Source of the DNA: Kocuria sp.
GTDB lineage: Bacteria > Actinomycetota > Actinomycetes > Actinomycetales > Micrococcaceae
DNA: 64,000 nucleotides
NCBI RefSeq assembly: GCF_030530945.1
Contig: NZ_JAUMTZ010000001.1
Location: forward strand, 414,341-478,340
Direction: 5' to 3'
Shown: one piece after another, positions 44,251 through 52,682 of the stretch
Layout: each line of letters begins with the position of its first letter
How positions within the stretch are numbered: position 1 is the first letter of the stretch
Translations under genes and position numbers: made by a program
The notes under the pieces: model-generated
Database searches by the model: none
Told to the model about the DNA's origin: nothing
The model's input: only the letters and a program-made list of their open reading frames with translations

Positions 44251-44919
44251 CTACGGCCGGGCCGCGAAGCGCTCGATGAGGTCCACGTGGCCGGAGACGA
44301 TCAGCAGGTCCCGGGAGCTCACGGTGGTGTCCGGGCGGGCATAGGTGAAGTCCTCGCCGGGGGACTTCACGCCCACCACTGTCACCCCGTACTTGGAGCG
44401 GATGTCGGACTCCCCGAGCGTGAAGCCCTGGGTCTCGCGGGGAGGGTACATCTTGACGATCGCGAAGTCGTCGTCGAACTCGATGTAGTCCAGCAGCCGG
44501 CCCGAGACCAGGTGCGCGGTGCGGCGCCCGGCGTCCGCCTCCGGGAAGATCACGTGGTGCGCGCCGATGCGCGAGAGGATCTTGCCGTGCGCGGGGGAGA
44601 TGGCCTTCGCCCAGATCCGGTCGATCCCCAGGTCCACCAGGTTCGCGGTGATCAGCACCGAGGACTCGATGGACGTGCCCACCCCCACCACGGCGGAGGA
44701 GAACTCGGCGGCGCCGATCTGCCGCAGGGCGTCCATGTCCGTGGCCTCGGCCTCCACCACGTGGGTGAGCTGGCCGGACATCTTCTGCACGAGACTCGCG
44801 TCCCGCTCCACGCCCAGCACCTCGCGGCCCTGCTGGATGAGCTGCAGCGCGGTGGCCGCGCCGAACCGGCCCAGGCCCACCACCAGGACGGGGGCGGCGT
44901 GTGAGGAGTTCTTAGCCAA
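44251..44919 (-). CDS. ktrA: KtrA/TrkA-type potassium channel regulator
   Basis: The 222-residue protein has an RCK-N Rossmann fold with VLVVGLGRFGAATALQLIQQ and an acidic pair near GVERDASLV, and a C-terminal RCK-C domain (YIEFDDDFAIVKMYPP to HVDLIERFA). It gates the KtrB pore on ATP/ADP or c-di-AMP binding. Its ATG at 44919 overlaps the end of ktrB by 8 bases. Confidence 0.93.
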   Translation of the reverse strand: MAKNSSHAAPVLVVGLGRFGAATALQLIQQGREVLGVERDASLVQKMSGQLTHVVEAEATDMDALRQIGAAEFSSAVVGVGTSIESSVLITANLVDLGIDRIWAKAISPAHGKILSRIGAHHVIFPEADAGRRTAHLVSGRLLDYIEFDDDFAIVKMYPPRETQGFTLGESDIRSKYGVTVVGVKSPGEDFTYARPDTTVSSRDLLIVSGHVDLIERFAARP

Positions 44920-46357
44920 TGATCGGTCTCTCTTCCGGGTAGGAGTACAGGCGCCGCCTGGAGCGCAGCGCGAGCGCGGTGGCCACGGTGTTGGTGCCGA
45001 TGCGGCCCACGAGCATGATCACGGACAGCGCGAGCTTGCCGGCGTCCGGGGAGGCCGCGGAGACACCCGTGCTCAGTCCGCACGTGGCGTAGGCGGAGAT
45101 GACCTCGAACAGCACGTGGTCCAGCGGCAGGTGCGTCACGGCCACCATCACGCTCGAGCCCAGCAGCACCACGGACGCGCCCATCATGATCACCGAGATG
45201 GCGATGCGCAGCACGGAGTCCGGAATGGTGCGGAAGAACGCGATCACGGACTGGTCGCCCCGTGCCTCGGCGAGAATCGCCAGGAAGACGACGGCGAGCG
45301 TGGTCACCTTGATGCCCCCGGCGGTGGACGCGGAGCCACCTCCGGCAAACATCATGGCGTCCGTGAGCAGGAGGGTGACCTGGGAGGTGTCCGGCATCTC
45401 CACCAGGTTGAACCCGCCGGAGCGCATCATCACGGATGCGAAGAAGCCCTGGAAGATCCGCTCCGGCACGGACTTGGTGCCCAGCGTGGCCGGGTTGGTC
45501 CACTCCAGGGCCAGGAACAGCACCCACGCGAGCAGCAGCAGGGCGGCGGTGGTGACCACGGTGAGCTTGGCGTTGAGGTTCCAGCGGTTGAAGTGGAACC
45601 CCACCTGGCGCAGCACCAGCACCACGGGGAAGCCCAGGGATCCCACGATCACGCCCACGCACACGGGCAGCAGGATGAGCCAGGCGGTGGGCCCGGCGTG
45701 GTCGTACGGCACCAGACCGTCCGTGTGCGGGGTGAAGCCGGCGTTGTTGAAGCTCGAGACCGCGTAGAACACCCCGTGCCACAGGGCGGTTCCGAGTGGT
45801 TCCCCCTCCGCGAGGAAGCCCACGGAGAGCACCACGGCCAGGGCCACCTCGATGCTCACGGAGGTGATCACGATGATCTGCAGCAGCGAGCCGACCTCGC
45901 CCAGCCGCCCGATGTTCAGGGCGTCCTGCGTGATCAGCCGGGACTTCAGCCCCAGCTTCCGCCCGATCGCGAGCGCCAGGATGGAGGTGAGGGTCAGGGT
46001 GCCCAGACCGCCCACCTGGATGGCCACCAGGATGACCACCTGCCCGAACACGGACCACTGGGCGGCGGTGGAGACGGTGGTGAGACCGGTGACGGTCACC
46101 GCGGAGGTGGCCGTGAACACGGCGTCCACGAAGTGCGTGCTCTGCCCGGGCTTGGCGGCCACGGGCAGCCACAGCAGCAGGGCGAAGCCCAGGTCCACGA
46201 TCACGAAGACGATCACGGCCAGGCGGGCGGGGGAGGAGCTCGCGATCCTGTCCACGAAGTCCCGGACCCCACGGACGGCCCGGGTGGCCAGGGGTTCCCT
46301 GCTGGCCGCCTCCGGGGAGTGCTCCTCCGCGGCGTCCGGCATCTCCAGTTCGCTCAC
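44912..46357 (-). CDS. ktrB: KtrB/TrkH-type potassium transporter pore
   Basis: The 481-residue membrane protein carries four selectivity-filter loops in order, SAVTVTGLTTV, SSFNNAGFTPH, MMRSGGFNLVE and SAYATCGLSTG, each between paired membrane helices. It imports potassium, usually sodium-dependent in KtrB. GTG at 46357 is chosen because GGAGG lies 5 bases upstream. The first about 40 residues are cytoplasmic and acidic. It forms an operon with ktrA. Confidence 0.94.
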   Translation of the reverse strand: MSELEMPDAAEEHSPEAASREPLATRAVRGVRDFVDRIASSSPARLAVIVFVIVDLGFALLLWLPVAAKPGQSTHFVDAVFTATSAVTVTGLTTVSTAAQWSVFGQVVILVAIQVGGLGTLTLTSILALAIGRKLGLKSRLITQDALNIGRLGEVGSLLQIIVITSVSIEVALAVVLSVGFLAEGEPLGTALWHGVFYAVSSFNNAGFTPHTDGLVPYDHAGPTAWLILLPVCVGVIVGSLGFPVVLVLRQVGFHFNRWNLNAKLTVVTTAALLLLAWVLFLALEWTNPATLGTKSVPERIFQGFFASVMMRSGGFNLVEMPDTSQVTLLLTDAMMFAGGGSASTAGGIKVTTLAVVFLAILAEARGDQSVIAFFRTIPDSVLRIAISVIMMGASVVLLGSSVMVAVTHLPLDHVLFEVISAYATCGLSTGVSAASPDAGKLALSVIMLVGRIGTNTVATALALRSRRRLYSYPEERPIIG

Positions 46358-46486
46358 TGCACCTCCTCGCAGGCTCCCACGGCTGGTGGTCGGCGTCCGG
46401 CCGGTCCCGGGACCCGGGGTGCGGCACGACGAGCACCAGTATCCCCCGCCGCGGTGCGCTGCCACCACAGCTCCCCCACCGAGTGG

Positions 46487-46492
46487 TCTAAT
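46487..46492 (+). promoter_or_regulatory. -10 element for a leaderless acuC transcript
   Basis: TCTAAT ends 6 bases before the GTG start at 46499, and no Shine-Dalgarno is present. This favours initiation on the start codon itself. Confidence 0.45.
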
Positions 46493-46498
46493 GGTCGT

Positions 46499-47710
46499 GT
46501 GACCTCTGCAACAGCGGGCGACGGCGCTCCGTACCCCACCAGCGTCTACTGGGATCCCCAGCTGCTCCGGTACGACTTCGGGGACTACCACCCCATGAGC
46601 CCCACACGTCTGGACGCCACCATGCGCCTGGTGCGGGAGCTGGAGCTGGACACCGCGGAGAACGTGCGGGTCACGGTGCCGGAGGTCCCGGAGGACGGCG
46701 TGCTGGAGCTCGTGCACACCCCGGAGTACGTGGCTTCCGTGCGAGCCGTCTCGGAGGATCCCGCGCGGGAGATCCCGGAGTGCGGCCTGGGCACGGAGGA
46801 CACCCCCGGCTACGTGGGCATCCACGAGTCCAGTGCCCGCCTGGTGGGCGGCAGCTACCAGGGGGCCGCGGACCTGCTCGCCGGCAGGGCGGTCCACGCG
46901 GTGAACTTCAGCGGGGGCATGCACCACGCGGCCGCGGACAGGGCCTCGGGCTTCTGCGTCTACAACGACTGCGCCGTGGCCGTGCAGCACCTGCTGGACA
47001 ACGGCGTCCAGCGGGTGCTCTACCTGGACGTGGACGGCCACCACGGGGACGGCACCCAGTCGATCTTCTACGACGAGCCGCGCGTGATGACCATCTCCCT
47101 GCACGAGACCGGCCTGTCCCTGTTCCCGGGCACGGGCTTCGCGAACGAGATCGGCGAGGGGGAGGCCGCGGGCACCTCCATCAACGTGGCCATGCCCACG
47201 CGCGCGGACGACTCCCAGTGGCTGCGCGCGTTCGACGCCGTGGTGCCCCCGATCGCGCGCGAGTTCCGCCCCGAGGTGATCGTCTCCCAGCACGGCTGCG
47301 ACTCGCACTTCCGGGACGAGCTCACCCACCTGCGCGTCAGCGTGGACGGCCAGCGCCAGATCGCCCTGGCCGTGGCGGACCTCGCGGCTGAGCTGTGCGA
47401 GGGCCGCTGGCTCGCCACGGGAGGCGGCGGCTACGACTGCCACGACGCGGTGCCCCGCTCCTGGGCCCACCTGGTGGGGGTGGCCTCCGGGCACCCCGTG
47501 GAGCTGAGCACGCCCGTGCCACAGCCGTGGCGTGCGTACATGAGCGAGACCTACGGCGGCCACCCCCCGGAGTTCATGGGCGACGACATCGACCTGTGGT
47601 GGCGCTCGTGGGAGATCGGCTACGACCCGAACGACGAGACCGACCGCAGCATCATGGCCACCCGCAAGGAGGTCTTCCCCCACTGGGGGCTGGATCCCTG
47701 GTACGACTGA
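46499..47710 (+). CDS. acuC: AcuC-like histone-deacetylase-family enzyme
   Basis: The 403-residue protein has the zinc-hydrolase core of class I-type deacetylases: NFSGGMHHAAADRASGFCVY, then LYLDVDGHHGDGTQ with the zinc ligands, and TGGGGYDCHD near the C-terminal loop. AcuC of Bacillus deacetylates acetyl-CoA synthetase, and an acs gene is in this window. The start is GTG at 46499, from the leaderless context; the family domain begins at VYWDPQLLRYDFG. It is divergent from ktrB. Confidence 0.92.
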   Translation: MTSATAGDGAPYPTSVYWDPQLLRYDFGDYHPMSPTRLDATMRLVRELELDTAENVRVTVPEVPEDGVLELVHTPEYVASVRAVSEDPAREIPECGLGTEDTPGYVGIHESSARLVGGSYQGAADLLAGRAVHAVNFSGGMHHAAADRASGFCVYNDCAVAVQHLLDNGVQRVLYLDVDGHHGDGTQSIFYDEPRVMTISLHETGLSLFPGTGFANEIGEGEAAGTSINVAMPTRADDSQWLRAFDAVVPPIAREFRPEVIVSQHGCDSHFRDELTHLRVSVDGQRQIALAVADLAAELCEGRWLATGGGGYDCHDAVPRSWAHLVGVASGHPVELSTPVPQPWRAYMSETYGGHPPEFMGDDIDLWWRSWEIGYDPNDETDRSIMATRKEVFPHWGLDPWYD

Positions 47711-47766
47711 GCTGCCGCGCGGTGCTGGGCGGGCCTGGCGATTGGGGCGGGCGCGGCCCGTCCGTC

Positions 47767-47772
47767 TAAGGT
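47767..47772 (+). promoter_or_regulatory. -10 element for a leaderless arsR-type transcript
   Basis: TAAGGT ends 7 bases before the ATG at 47780. A TTGGGG at 47742-47747 is a possible -35 with a long spacer of 19 bases. Confidence 0.5.
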
Positions 47773-47779
47773 GTTTCCC

Positions 47780-48859
47780 ATGTCCCACGATGCATATTCC
47801 GCGCTGTCCGACCCCACACGTCGCCGCATCCTGGCGGTCCTGCACGGCGGTGCCAGGCCTGTGGGGGACCTGGTCACGGAGCTCGGGGTCTCCCAGCCCA
47901 CGGTGTCCAAGCACCTGAAGGTGCTGCGCGACGCCGGGATGGTCACCACCCGCGCGGAGGGGCAGAAGCGTTTCTACAGCATCGTGGCGGAGCCGTTCAT
48001 CCCCGTGGTGCAGTGGCTCACCGACCTCGTGGCCACCGCGCAGGCGCAGGACGGGACGACGACGGCGGACGCGCCCGTCTCCGAGCGGGAGCCGGGTGCC
48101 GAGACCCCGGACCTCTCCCGCCCGCCCGAGGCGCAGGAGCCGAACCCGAGCCGTGTGCCCGCGGCGGATCCCGAGGGCCTCGGGGAAGCCACGCCGCTCG
48201 ACACCGGGGCGGACCCGGATCCGGAGACCGTGCCCGAGGGCACCACCGGGCCGGAAGCGACCCCCGAGCCGCAGCCCCGGTCCGTGCCGTGGTTCACGGC
48301 CGAGACGGCCGAGGTCGTGGACGCGGCAACCCCGGCGGGGGAGCAGGACACGGGGGAGGCGGACGCCGGAGGGGCGGCCGCCGGCGAGGCCGGCGCCGTG
48401 GAGGTGGAGCTCACGGAGATCGAGATCACCGAGACCTCCGGGGCCGAGCTCGACGACGACACCGGCGCCGCGGACCTGGACCTCACCGACGCATCGGCCT
48501 CCGACGCCCCCGCCGCAGAGGCGCCCACGGCCGAGGCCTCCACCGCGGAGGTGGGCGGCGCGGACGAGGTGCGCGGCGGCGTCGTCGAACCGGCCGCGGC
48601 GGGCGGGGCCGAAACCGGCCCCGAGAGCGCAGCCGCTAGTGTGGGTGACGATGTCCACGCCGAATCGGCCGCGCAGCGCCCCGCTGAGCGGCAGGACGAG
48701 CCCCGCGACATCCACACCCGTGACGCCCTCGAGGAGATCGAGGCGCCCGGGAACGAGGAGATGATGCGCCCCCGCGGTGGGGCGCACCGCCGTCAGAGCG
48801 GTCTGCTGTCCACTCTGACGGGATTCCGGCGCAGGGGTCGCGGTTCGCGCCGCGACTGA
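47780..48859 (+). CDS. ArsR-family regulator with a long acidic disordered tail
   Basis: Residues 1 to about 90 form a winged helix with LSDPTRRRILAVLHGGARPV and VSQPTVSKHLKVLRDAGMV as the recognition helix region. ArsR proteins normally end near residue 110. This one continues for about 250 residues of Ala/Glu/Asp/Pro-rich sequence without predicted structure and ends with a strongly basic segment (LTGFRRRGRGSRRD). The metal-binding Cys motif of ArsR is absent. Such long acidic tails occur in some Micrococcaceae but no function is established. It is a single gene before gdhA, 37 bases upstream. Confidence 0.85.
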   Translation: MSHDAYSALSDPTRRRILAVLHGGARPVGDLVTELGVSQPTVSKHLKVLRDAGMVTTRAEGQKRFYSIVAEPFIPVVQWLTDLVATAQAQDGTTTADAPVSEREPGAETPDLSRPPEAQEPNPSRVPAADPEGLGEATPLDTGADPDPETVPEGTTGPEATPEPQPRSVPWFTAETAEVVDAATPAGEQDTGEADAGGAAAGEAGAVEVELTEIEITETSGAELDDDTGAADLDLTDASASDAPAAEAPTAEASTAEVGGADEVRGGVVEPAAAGGAETGPESAAASVGDDVHAESAAQRPAERQDEPRDIHTRDALEEIEAPGNEEMMRPRGGAHRRQSGLLSTLTGFRRRGRGSRRD

Positions 48860-48896
48860 GGGCCATCCACCGACACCCGAAGACGGCAGGAGAGAC

Positions 48897-50237
48897 ATGC
48901 ACGAGAAACTGATCCCCATCCGGCAGGCAGTCACGGCACGGAACCCGGGGGAGTCCGAGTTCCACCAGGCCGTGGACGAGGTCTTCGAGTCGCTGGGCCC
49001 CGTGGTGGCCCGCTACCCGGAGCTGCTGGACTCCGCGATCGTGGAGCGCATCTGCGAGCCGGAGCGTCAGATCATCTTCCGGGTCCCCTGGACGGACGAC
49101 CACGGCACGGTGCACATCAACCGCGGCTTCCGGGTGGAGTTCAACTCCGCGCTCGGGCCCTACAAGGGCGGTCTGCGCTTCCACCCCTCGGTGTACCTGG
49201 GGATCGTGAAGTTCCTGGGCTTCGAGCAGATCTTCAAGAACGCCCTGACCGGCATGCCGATCGGCGGCGGCAAGGGTGGATCGGACTTCGATCCCAGCGG
49301 GCGCAGCGACGCGGAGATCATGCGGTTCTGCCAGTCCTTCATGACCGAGCTGTACCGCCACATCGGGGAGTACACGGACGTTCCCGCCGGTGATATCGGC
49401 GTGGGCGGGCGCGAGATCGGCTACCTGTTCGGCCAGTACAAGCGCATCACCAACCGCTACGAGTCCGGTGTGCTCACCGGCAAGGGCCTGTCCTGGGGCG
49501 GGTCCCTGGTGCGCACCGAGGCCACCGGCTACGGCGCGGTGATGTTCGCGGAGGAGATGCTCAGGACCAGGGGCCTGGACTTCGAGGGCCGGGACGTGGT
49601 CGTCTCCGGCTCCGGCAACGTGGCGATCTACGCGATCGAGCGCGCCCAGTCGCTGGGCGCCAGGGCGCTGACCGCCTCGGACTCCAGCGGCTACGTGGTG
49701 GACACCGACGGCATCGACCTGGAGCTGCTCAAGCAGATCAAGGAGGTGGAGCGCGGCCGGATCGGCGAGTACGCCGAGCGCCGCGGCGCCAGTGCCCGCT
49801 TCGTGGCGGACGGCTCCGTGTGGGACGTCCCCGGTTCCGTGGCCCTGCCGTGCGCCACCCAGAACGAGCTCAACGGACGCCAGGCCAAGACCCTGCTGGA
49901 GAACGGCGTGGTGGCGGTGGCCGAGGGTGCGAACATGCCCTGCACCGCGGACGCCGTGCACCTGTTCCAGGAGTCCGAGGTGCTGTTCGCGCCGGGCAAG
50001 GCGGCGAACGCCGGCGGTGTGGCCACCTCCGCGCTGGAGATGCAGCAGAACGCCTCCCGCGACTCGTGGGGTTTCGACTACACCCAGGACCGGCTGCAGG
50101 AGATCATGCGCGGCATCCACGAGAGCTGCGCGGCCACCGCGGACGAGTTCGGGATGCCCGGCAACTACGTGGCCGGGGCGAACATCTCCGGGTTCATCAA
50201 GGTGGCCCGGGCCATGGTGGCGCAGGGAATCATCTGA
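48897..50237 (+). CDS. gdhA: NADP-specific glutamate dehydrogenase
   Basis: The 446-residue protein is a hexameric-type glutamate dehydrogenase, with GPYKGGLRFHPSVYLGIVKF, the catalytic lysine region GMPIGGGKGGSDFDP, and GTxxG-like GSGNVAIYAIERAQ in the nucleotide-binding domain. It makes glutamate from 2-oxoglutarate and ammonia. ATG at 48897 follows GGCAGGAGAG at suitable spacing. It is downstream of the arsR-type gene and upstream of a FadR-type regulator. Confidence 0.96.
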   Translation: MHEKLIPIRQAVTARNPGESEFHQAVDEVFESLGPVVARYPELLDSAIVERICEPERQIIFRVPWTDDHGTVHINRGFRVEFNSALGPYKGGLRFHPSVYLGIVKFLGFEQIFKNALTGMPIGGGKGGSDFDPSGRSDAEIMRFCQSFMTELYRHIGEYTDVPAGDIGVGGREIGYLFGQYKRITNRYESGVLTGKGLSWGGSLVRTEATGYGAVMFAEEMLRTRGLDFEGRDVVVSGSGNVAIYAIERAQSLGARALTASDSSGYVVDTDGIDLELLKQIKEVERGRIGEYAERRGASARFVADGSVWDVPGSVALPCATQNELNGRQAKTLLENGVVAVAEGANMPCTADAVHLFQESEVLFAPGKAANAGGVATSALEMQQNASRDSWGFDYTQDRLQEIMRGIHESCAATADEFGMPGNYVAGANISGFIKVARAMVAQGII

Positions 50238-50266
50238 GGGATCGCGGTCCCGTGACTCGACCCGGA

Positions 50267-50303
50267 GGGTGTGCCGAGCGCCACATGTGCGCCTCGGCCA
50301 CCC
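50267..50303 (+). promoter_or_regulatory. Inverted repeat before the GntR gene (gdhA terminator and/or operator)
   Basis: GGGTGTGCCGAG pairs with CTCGGCCACCC over 11 bp with one bulge. The loop contains the palindrome CACATGTG. The right arm ends 9 bases before the -10 (50312-50317) of the GntR gene, so it could both end gdhA mRNA and bind the regulator. Confidence 0.5.
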
Positions 50304-50311
50304 TTCGAGTC

Positions 50312-50317
50312 TAGGGT
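50312..50317 (+). promoter_or_regulatory. -10 element for a leaderless GntR-gene transcript
   Basis: TAGGGT ends 7 bases before the ATG at 50325. No clear -35 or Shine-Dalgarno is seen. Confidence 0.5.
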
Positions 50318-50324
50318 GGTGTTC

Positions 50325-51164
50325 ATGGCAACGCATCGAGAGGTTCTGCAGTGGCTCGAGAACGAGCTGTTCGACGGAAACCTGGTGCTGGGACAGCGGC
50401 TCCCGTCCGACAAGGACCTCGCCGCGATCTTTCGCGTGTCCCGGAACTCCATGCGCGAGGCCCTGAAGATCCTCGAGGCGCAGGGCATCGTGAAGCTCTT
50501 CGAGGGGCAGCACCGCGGCATCCTGCCCATCCTGGTGCGTGAGCCCGCGGCCTCCGCCGGACCGGCGCTGCAGCTGCACATGGCCACGTCCGAGCACCCG
50601 CTGCGGGACATCGTGGACTCCCGGGTGCAGCTGGAGACCACGGCCCTGCGGCGGGCGGAGCAGCGCCTGGTTCCGCGCGCGGAGCTGCAGGCCGTGATGG
50701 CGGAGATGGACCGGGAGGACCTGGGCCTCAAGCGCTTCCACGACCTCTACGTGAGCTTCCACATCGCCCTGGTGAAGTCCGGTGGCAACGCCGTGGACAC
50801 CGCGCTGTTCACCGCGCTGCGGGACTCGATCTACGAGTACACCATGGCCCTGGTGGGCCACGTGCCCCTGTGGAGCAGCACCTCCAGTCGCATCCGCGCG
50901 GAGCACCGCGCGATCGTGGGCGCTCTGGAGGCCGGGGACCGCACGCTGGCCGCCCGCCTCGTGCGGGAGCACATCGAGTACCAGTACGAGGAGGCCGGGG
51001 TGGACCCGGACCGGGTCCGCGCCACCCCGCACGAGCCCCGGGGAGCCGGCACCGCGGCGTCGTCGCCCCACGGTGCGCAGGAGCCCGCGCGGAGCGCTGG
51101 GACGGACCAGGCTGCGGGAGCAGGACGGGACGAGCTGGAGGACGCGCGCCGGGCCAGCGCCTGA
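50325..51164 (+). CDS. FadR-subfamily GntR transcriptional regulator
   Basis: The 279-residue protein has a winged helix with LVLGQRLPSDKDLAAIFRVS and RNSMREALKILEAQGIVKL, and a FadR-type C-terminal all-helical domain (RDIVDSRVQLETTALRRA, HDLYVSFHIALVKSG, EHRAIVGALEAGD) that binds organic acids and often zinc. A 50-residue Ala/Gly/Ser/Glu-rich tail follows residue about 230 and contains a nonamer copy at 51056. The start fits the leaderless promoter. Its target is unknown; gdhA upstream and its own promoter are candidates. Confidence 0.9.
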   Translation: MATHREVLQWLENELFDGNLVLGQRLPSDKDLAAIFRVSRNSMREALKILEAQGIVKLFEGQHRGILPILVREPAASAGPALQLHMATSEHPLRDIVDSRVQLETTALRRAEQRLVPRAELQAVMAEMDREDLGLKRFHDLYVSFHIALVKSGGNAVDTALFTALRDSIYEYTMALVGHVPLWSSTSSRIRAEHRAIVGALEAGDRTLAARLVREHIEYQYEEAGVDPDRVRATPHEPRGAGTAASSPHGAQEPARSAGTDQAAGAGRDELEDARRASA

Positions 51165-51179
51165 GCCACCCGCGGTGCC

Positions 51180-51202
51180 CCCCGTTTTCGGGCCGAACGG
51201 GG
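51180..51202 (+). terminator. Hairpin after the GntR gene
   Basis: CCCCGTT and AACGGGG pair over 7 bp around a 9-base loop that starts with TTC. It follows the stop by 15 bases. Confidence 0.55.
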
Positions 51203-51325
51203 TCAGGCGGTATGGTAGGGCGTGGTTTGCCGTTAATCGGATGTTGCCCCTGAATTCCCGGGGGCGGGGTGGTGCTGAGCCGCGGCCCCAGCAAACACAC
51301 TGTCCAGAGAACTGTGAGGGATCCC

Positions 51326-51424
51326 ATGGGTTCGGTCATCAAGAAGCGCCGCAAGCGCATGTCCAAGAAGAAGCACCGCAAGCTGCTTCGCAAGACGCGT
51401 CACCAGCGCCGCAACAAGAAGTAG
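51326..51424 (+). CDS. Small ribosomal subunit protein bS22 (AURKAIP1/COX24 domain)
   Basis: The 32-residue, very basic peptide reads MGSVIKKRRKRMSKKKHRKL at its N-terminus and continues with Arg, Lys, His and Gln only to its end. This matches the actinobacterial bS22 protein seen in mycobacterial ribosomes. It is a small structural protein near the decoding region of the 30S subunit. ATG at 51326 follows GTGAGGG. It is easily missed because of its length. A TATGGT -10 is possible at 51211-51216, leaving a 5' UTR of about 100 bases. Confidence 0.92.
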   Translation: MGSVIKKRRKRMSKKKHRKLLRKTRHQRRNKK

Positions 51425-51434
51425 GCGCCGCACC

Positions 51435-51469
51435 GAAGGCCCCGTTCCCCTCCCGGGAACGGGGCCTTC
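51435..51469 (+). terminator. Strong terminator of the bS22 gene
   Basis: GAAGGCCCCGTTCCC and GGGAACGGGGCCTTC form a perfect 15-bp stem with a 5-base loop, 10 bases below the stop. It lacks a real T-run, as is common in this genome. Confidence 0.85.
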
Positions 51470-51479
51470 GCCGTGTGCG

Positions 51480-51485
51480 TAGCAT
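51480..51485 (+). promoter_or_regulatory. -10 element for a leaderless glutaredoxin-like transcript
   Basis: TAGCAT ends 7 bases before the ATG at 51493. This favours that start over the in-frame ATG at 51484, which lies within the box. Confidence 0.5.
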
Positions 51486-51492
51486 GGGCGCC

Positions 51493-51870
51493 ATGACCCA
51501 CCGGACCGACCCCCACGCCTCCGCCGCGCCCCAGGGCCAGGCCCGGGACGCCGCCGCCCCGGGGATGACGGGTGCCGCACCGGCCCGCCGCACGGGCGGG
51601 CTGCTCTCCGGCGTGGACTGGACGCGCCCCCGCCCGCGGCACGAGGTCACCCTGCTCACGAAGCCCGGGTGCCACCTGTGCGACGACGCCCGCGGCGTGG
51701 TCGCGGCGGTCTGCCAGGAGACGGGCAGCGCGATGCGGGAGCGGGACATCACCGGGGACCCCGCGCTCACCAGGGACTACGCGGAGTTCGTGCCCGTGGT
51801 CTTCGTGGACGGAGCGCCCTGGGACCGCTGGCGGATCGACGCCGCCCGGTTGCGCTCCGTGCTCGACTGA
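51493..51870 (+). CDS. Glutaredoxin-like (DUF836) protein
   Basis: The 125-residue protein has a disordered Ala-rich N-terminus of about 45 residues and then a thioredoxin fold with EVTLLTKPGCHLCDDARGVV, where CHLC is the redox pair, and YAEFVPVVFVDG with the cis-Pro region. DUF836 glutaredoxin-like proteins are probably thiol oxidoreductases using mycothiol or another thiol. The start is fixed by the promoter spacing. A spacer of about 137 bases separates it from the phosphatase gene. Confidence 0.85.
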   Translation: MTHRTDPHASAAPQGQARDAAAPGMTGAAPARRTGGLLSGVDWTRPRPRHEVTLLTKPGCHLCDDARGVVAAVCQETGSAMRERDITGDPALTRDYAEFVPVVFVDGAPWDRWRIDAARLRSVLD

Positions 51871-52007
51871 ACCGGGCGGGCGCCGGACCCCGACAAGCCG
51901 GGGCGTGGGGCGGGGCACCCCGACCGGGCGCGGCAGAACCTGCGCGGGCAGGGTGGCCCGGCGCCTCCCGAATTGGGGGCTCCCGCCGGGTTTGAGACAC
52001 TGGGGTC

Positions 52008-52679
52008 ATGGTCTCAGCAACCGTTCACCTCCTGCGCCACGGCGAGGTCCACAATCCCGAGCACGTGGTCTACGGCCGCCTGCCGGACTACCACCTCTCC
52101 GAGAAGGGCGCCCGCATGGCGGAGGCCGCCGCGGCGGACCTCGCACGGCGGGTGCAGGGCGGGGACCGCATCGTGGCCCTGGCATCCTCCCCCCTGACCC
52201 GCACCCGGGAGACCGCCGCACCCGTGGCCCGTGAGCTGGGCCTGGAGGTCCGCACCGACGAGCGGCTGATCGAGCCGGCCAACCACTTCGAGGGCCTGCA
52301 CGTCACCGGGCGGGAGCTCGCCAGGCCGAAGCACTGGCCGTACATGCTCAACCCGCTGCGCCCGTCCTGGGGAGAACCGTACGAGCGGCAGGTGGAGCGC
52401 ATGGTGGCGGCCGTGCGGGAGCTCGCGCGCGAGGCCGCGCGCATCGGGGGCGACGGTGCCCAGGCCGTGGCCGTGTCCCACCAGCTGCCCATCTGGCTCA
52501 CCCGGCTCTCGGCCGAGGGCCGCCCCCTGCCGCACGACCCGCGGCGGCGGCAGTGCAACCTCGCGTCCCTGACGTCCTTCACATTCCGGGACGTCGCCGC
52601 GGCGGAGGTTCCCGAGGTGTCCTACCGGGAGCCGGCGGCGCACCTCTACCCAGGTGTCAACCAGCTTCCCGGCTCATAA
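52008..52679 (+). CDS. Histidine phosphatase (phosphoglycerate mutase-like)
   Basis: The 223-residue protein has the catalytic RHG motif in VHLLRHGEVHNPEHVVYGR, the second-site residues in SSPLTRTRETA, and the catalytic His in AVAVSHQLPIWLTRL. It is a branch 1 phosphatase of unknown substrate and is constantly linked to the ResA/CcdA genes in actinobacteria. GACACT (51996-52001) ends 6 bases before the ATG, so the mRNA may be leaderless. The stop is 3 bases before resA. Confidence 0.9.
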   Translation: MVSATVHLLRHGEVHNPEHVVYGRLPDYHLSEKGARMAEAAAADLARRVQGGDRIVALASSPLTRTRETAAPVARELGLEVRTDERLIEPANHFEGLHVTGRELARPKHWPYMLNPLRPSWGEPYERQVERMVAAVRELAREAARIGGDGAQAVAVSHQLPIWLTRLSAEGRPLPHDPRRRQCNLASLTSFTFRDVAAAEVPEVSYREPAAHLYPGVNQLPGS

Positions 52680-52682
52680 TCG

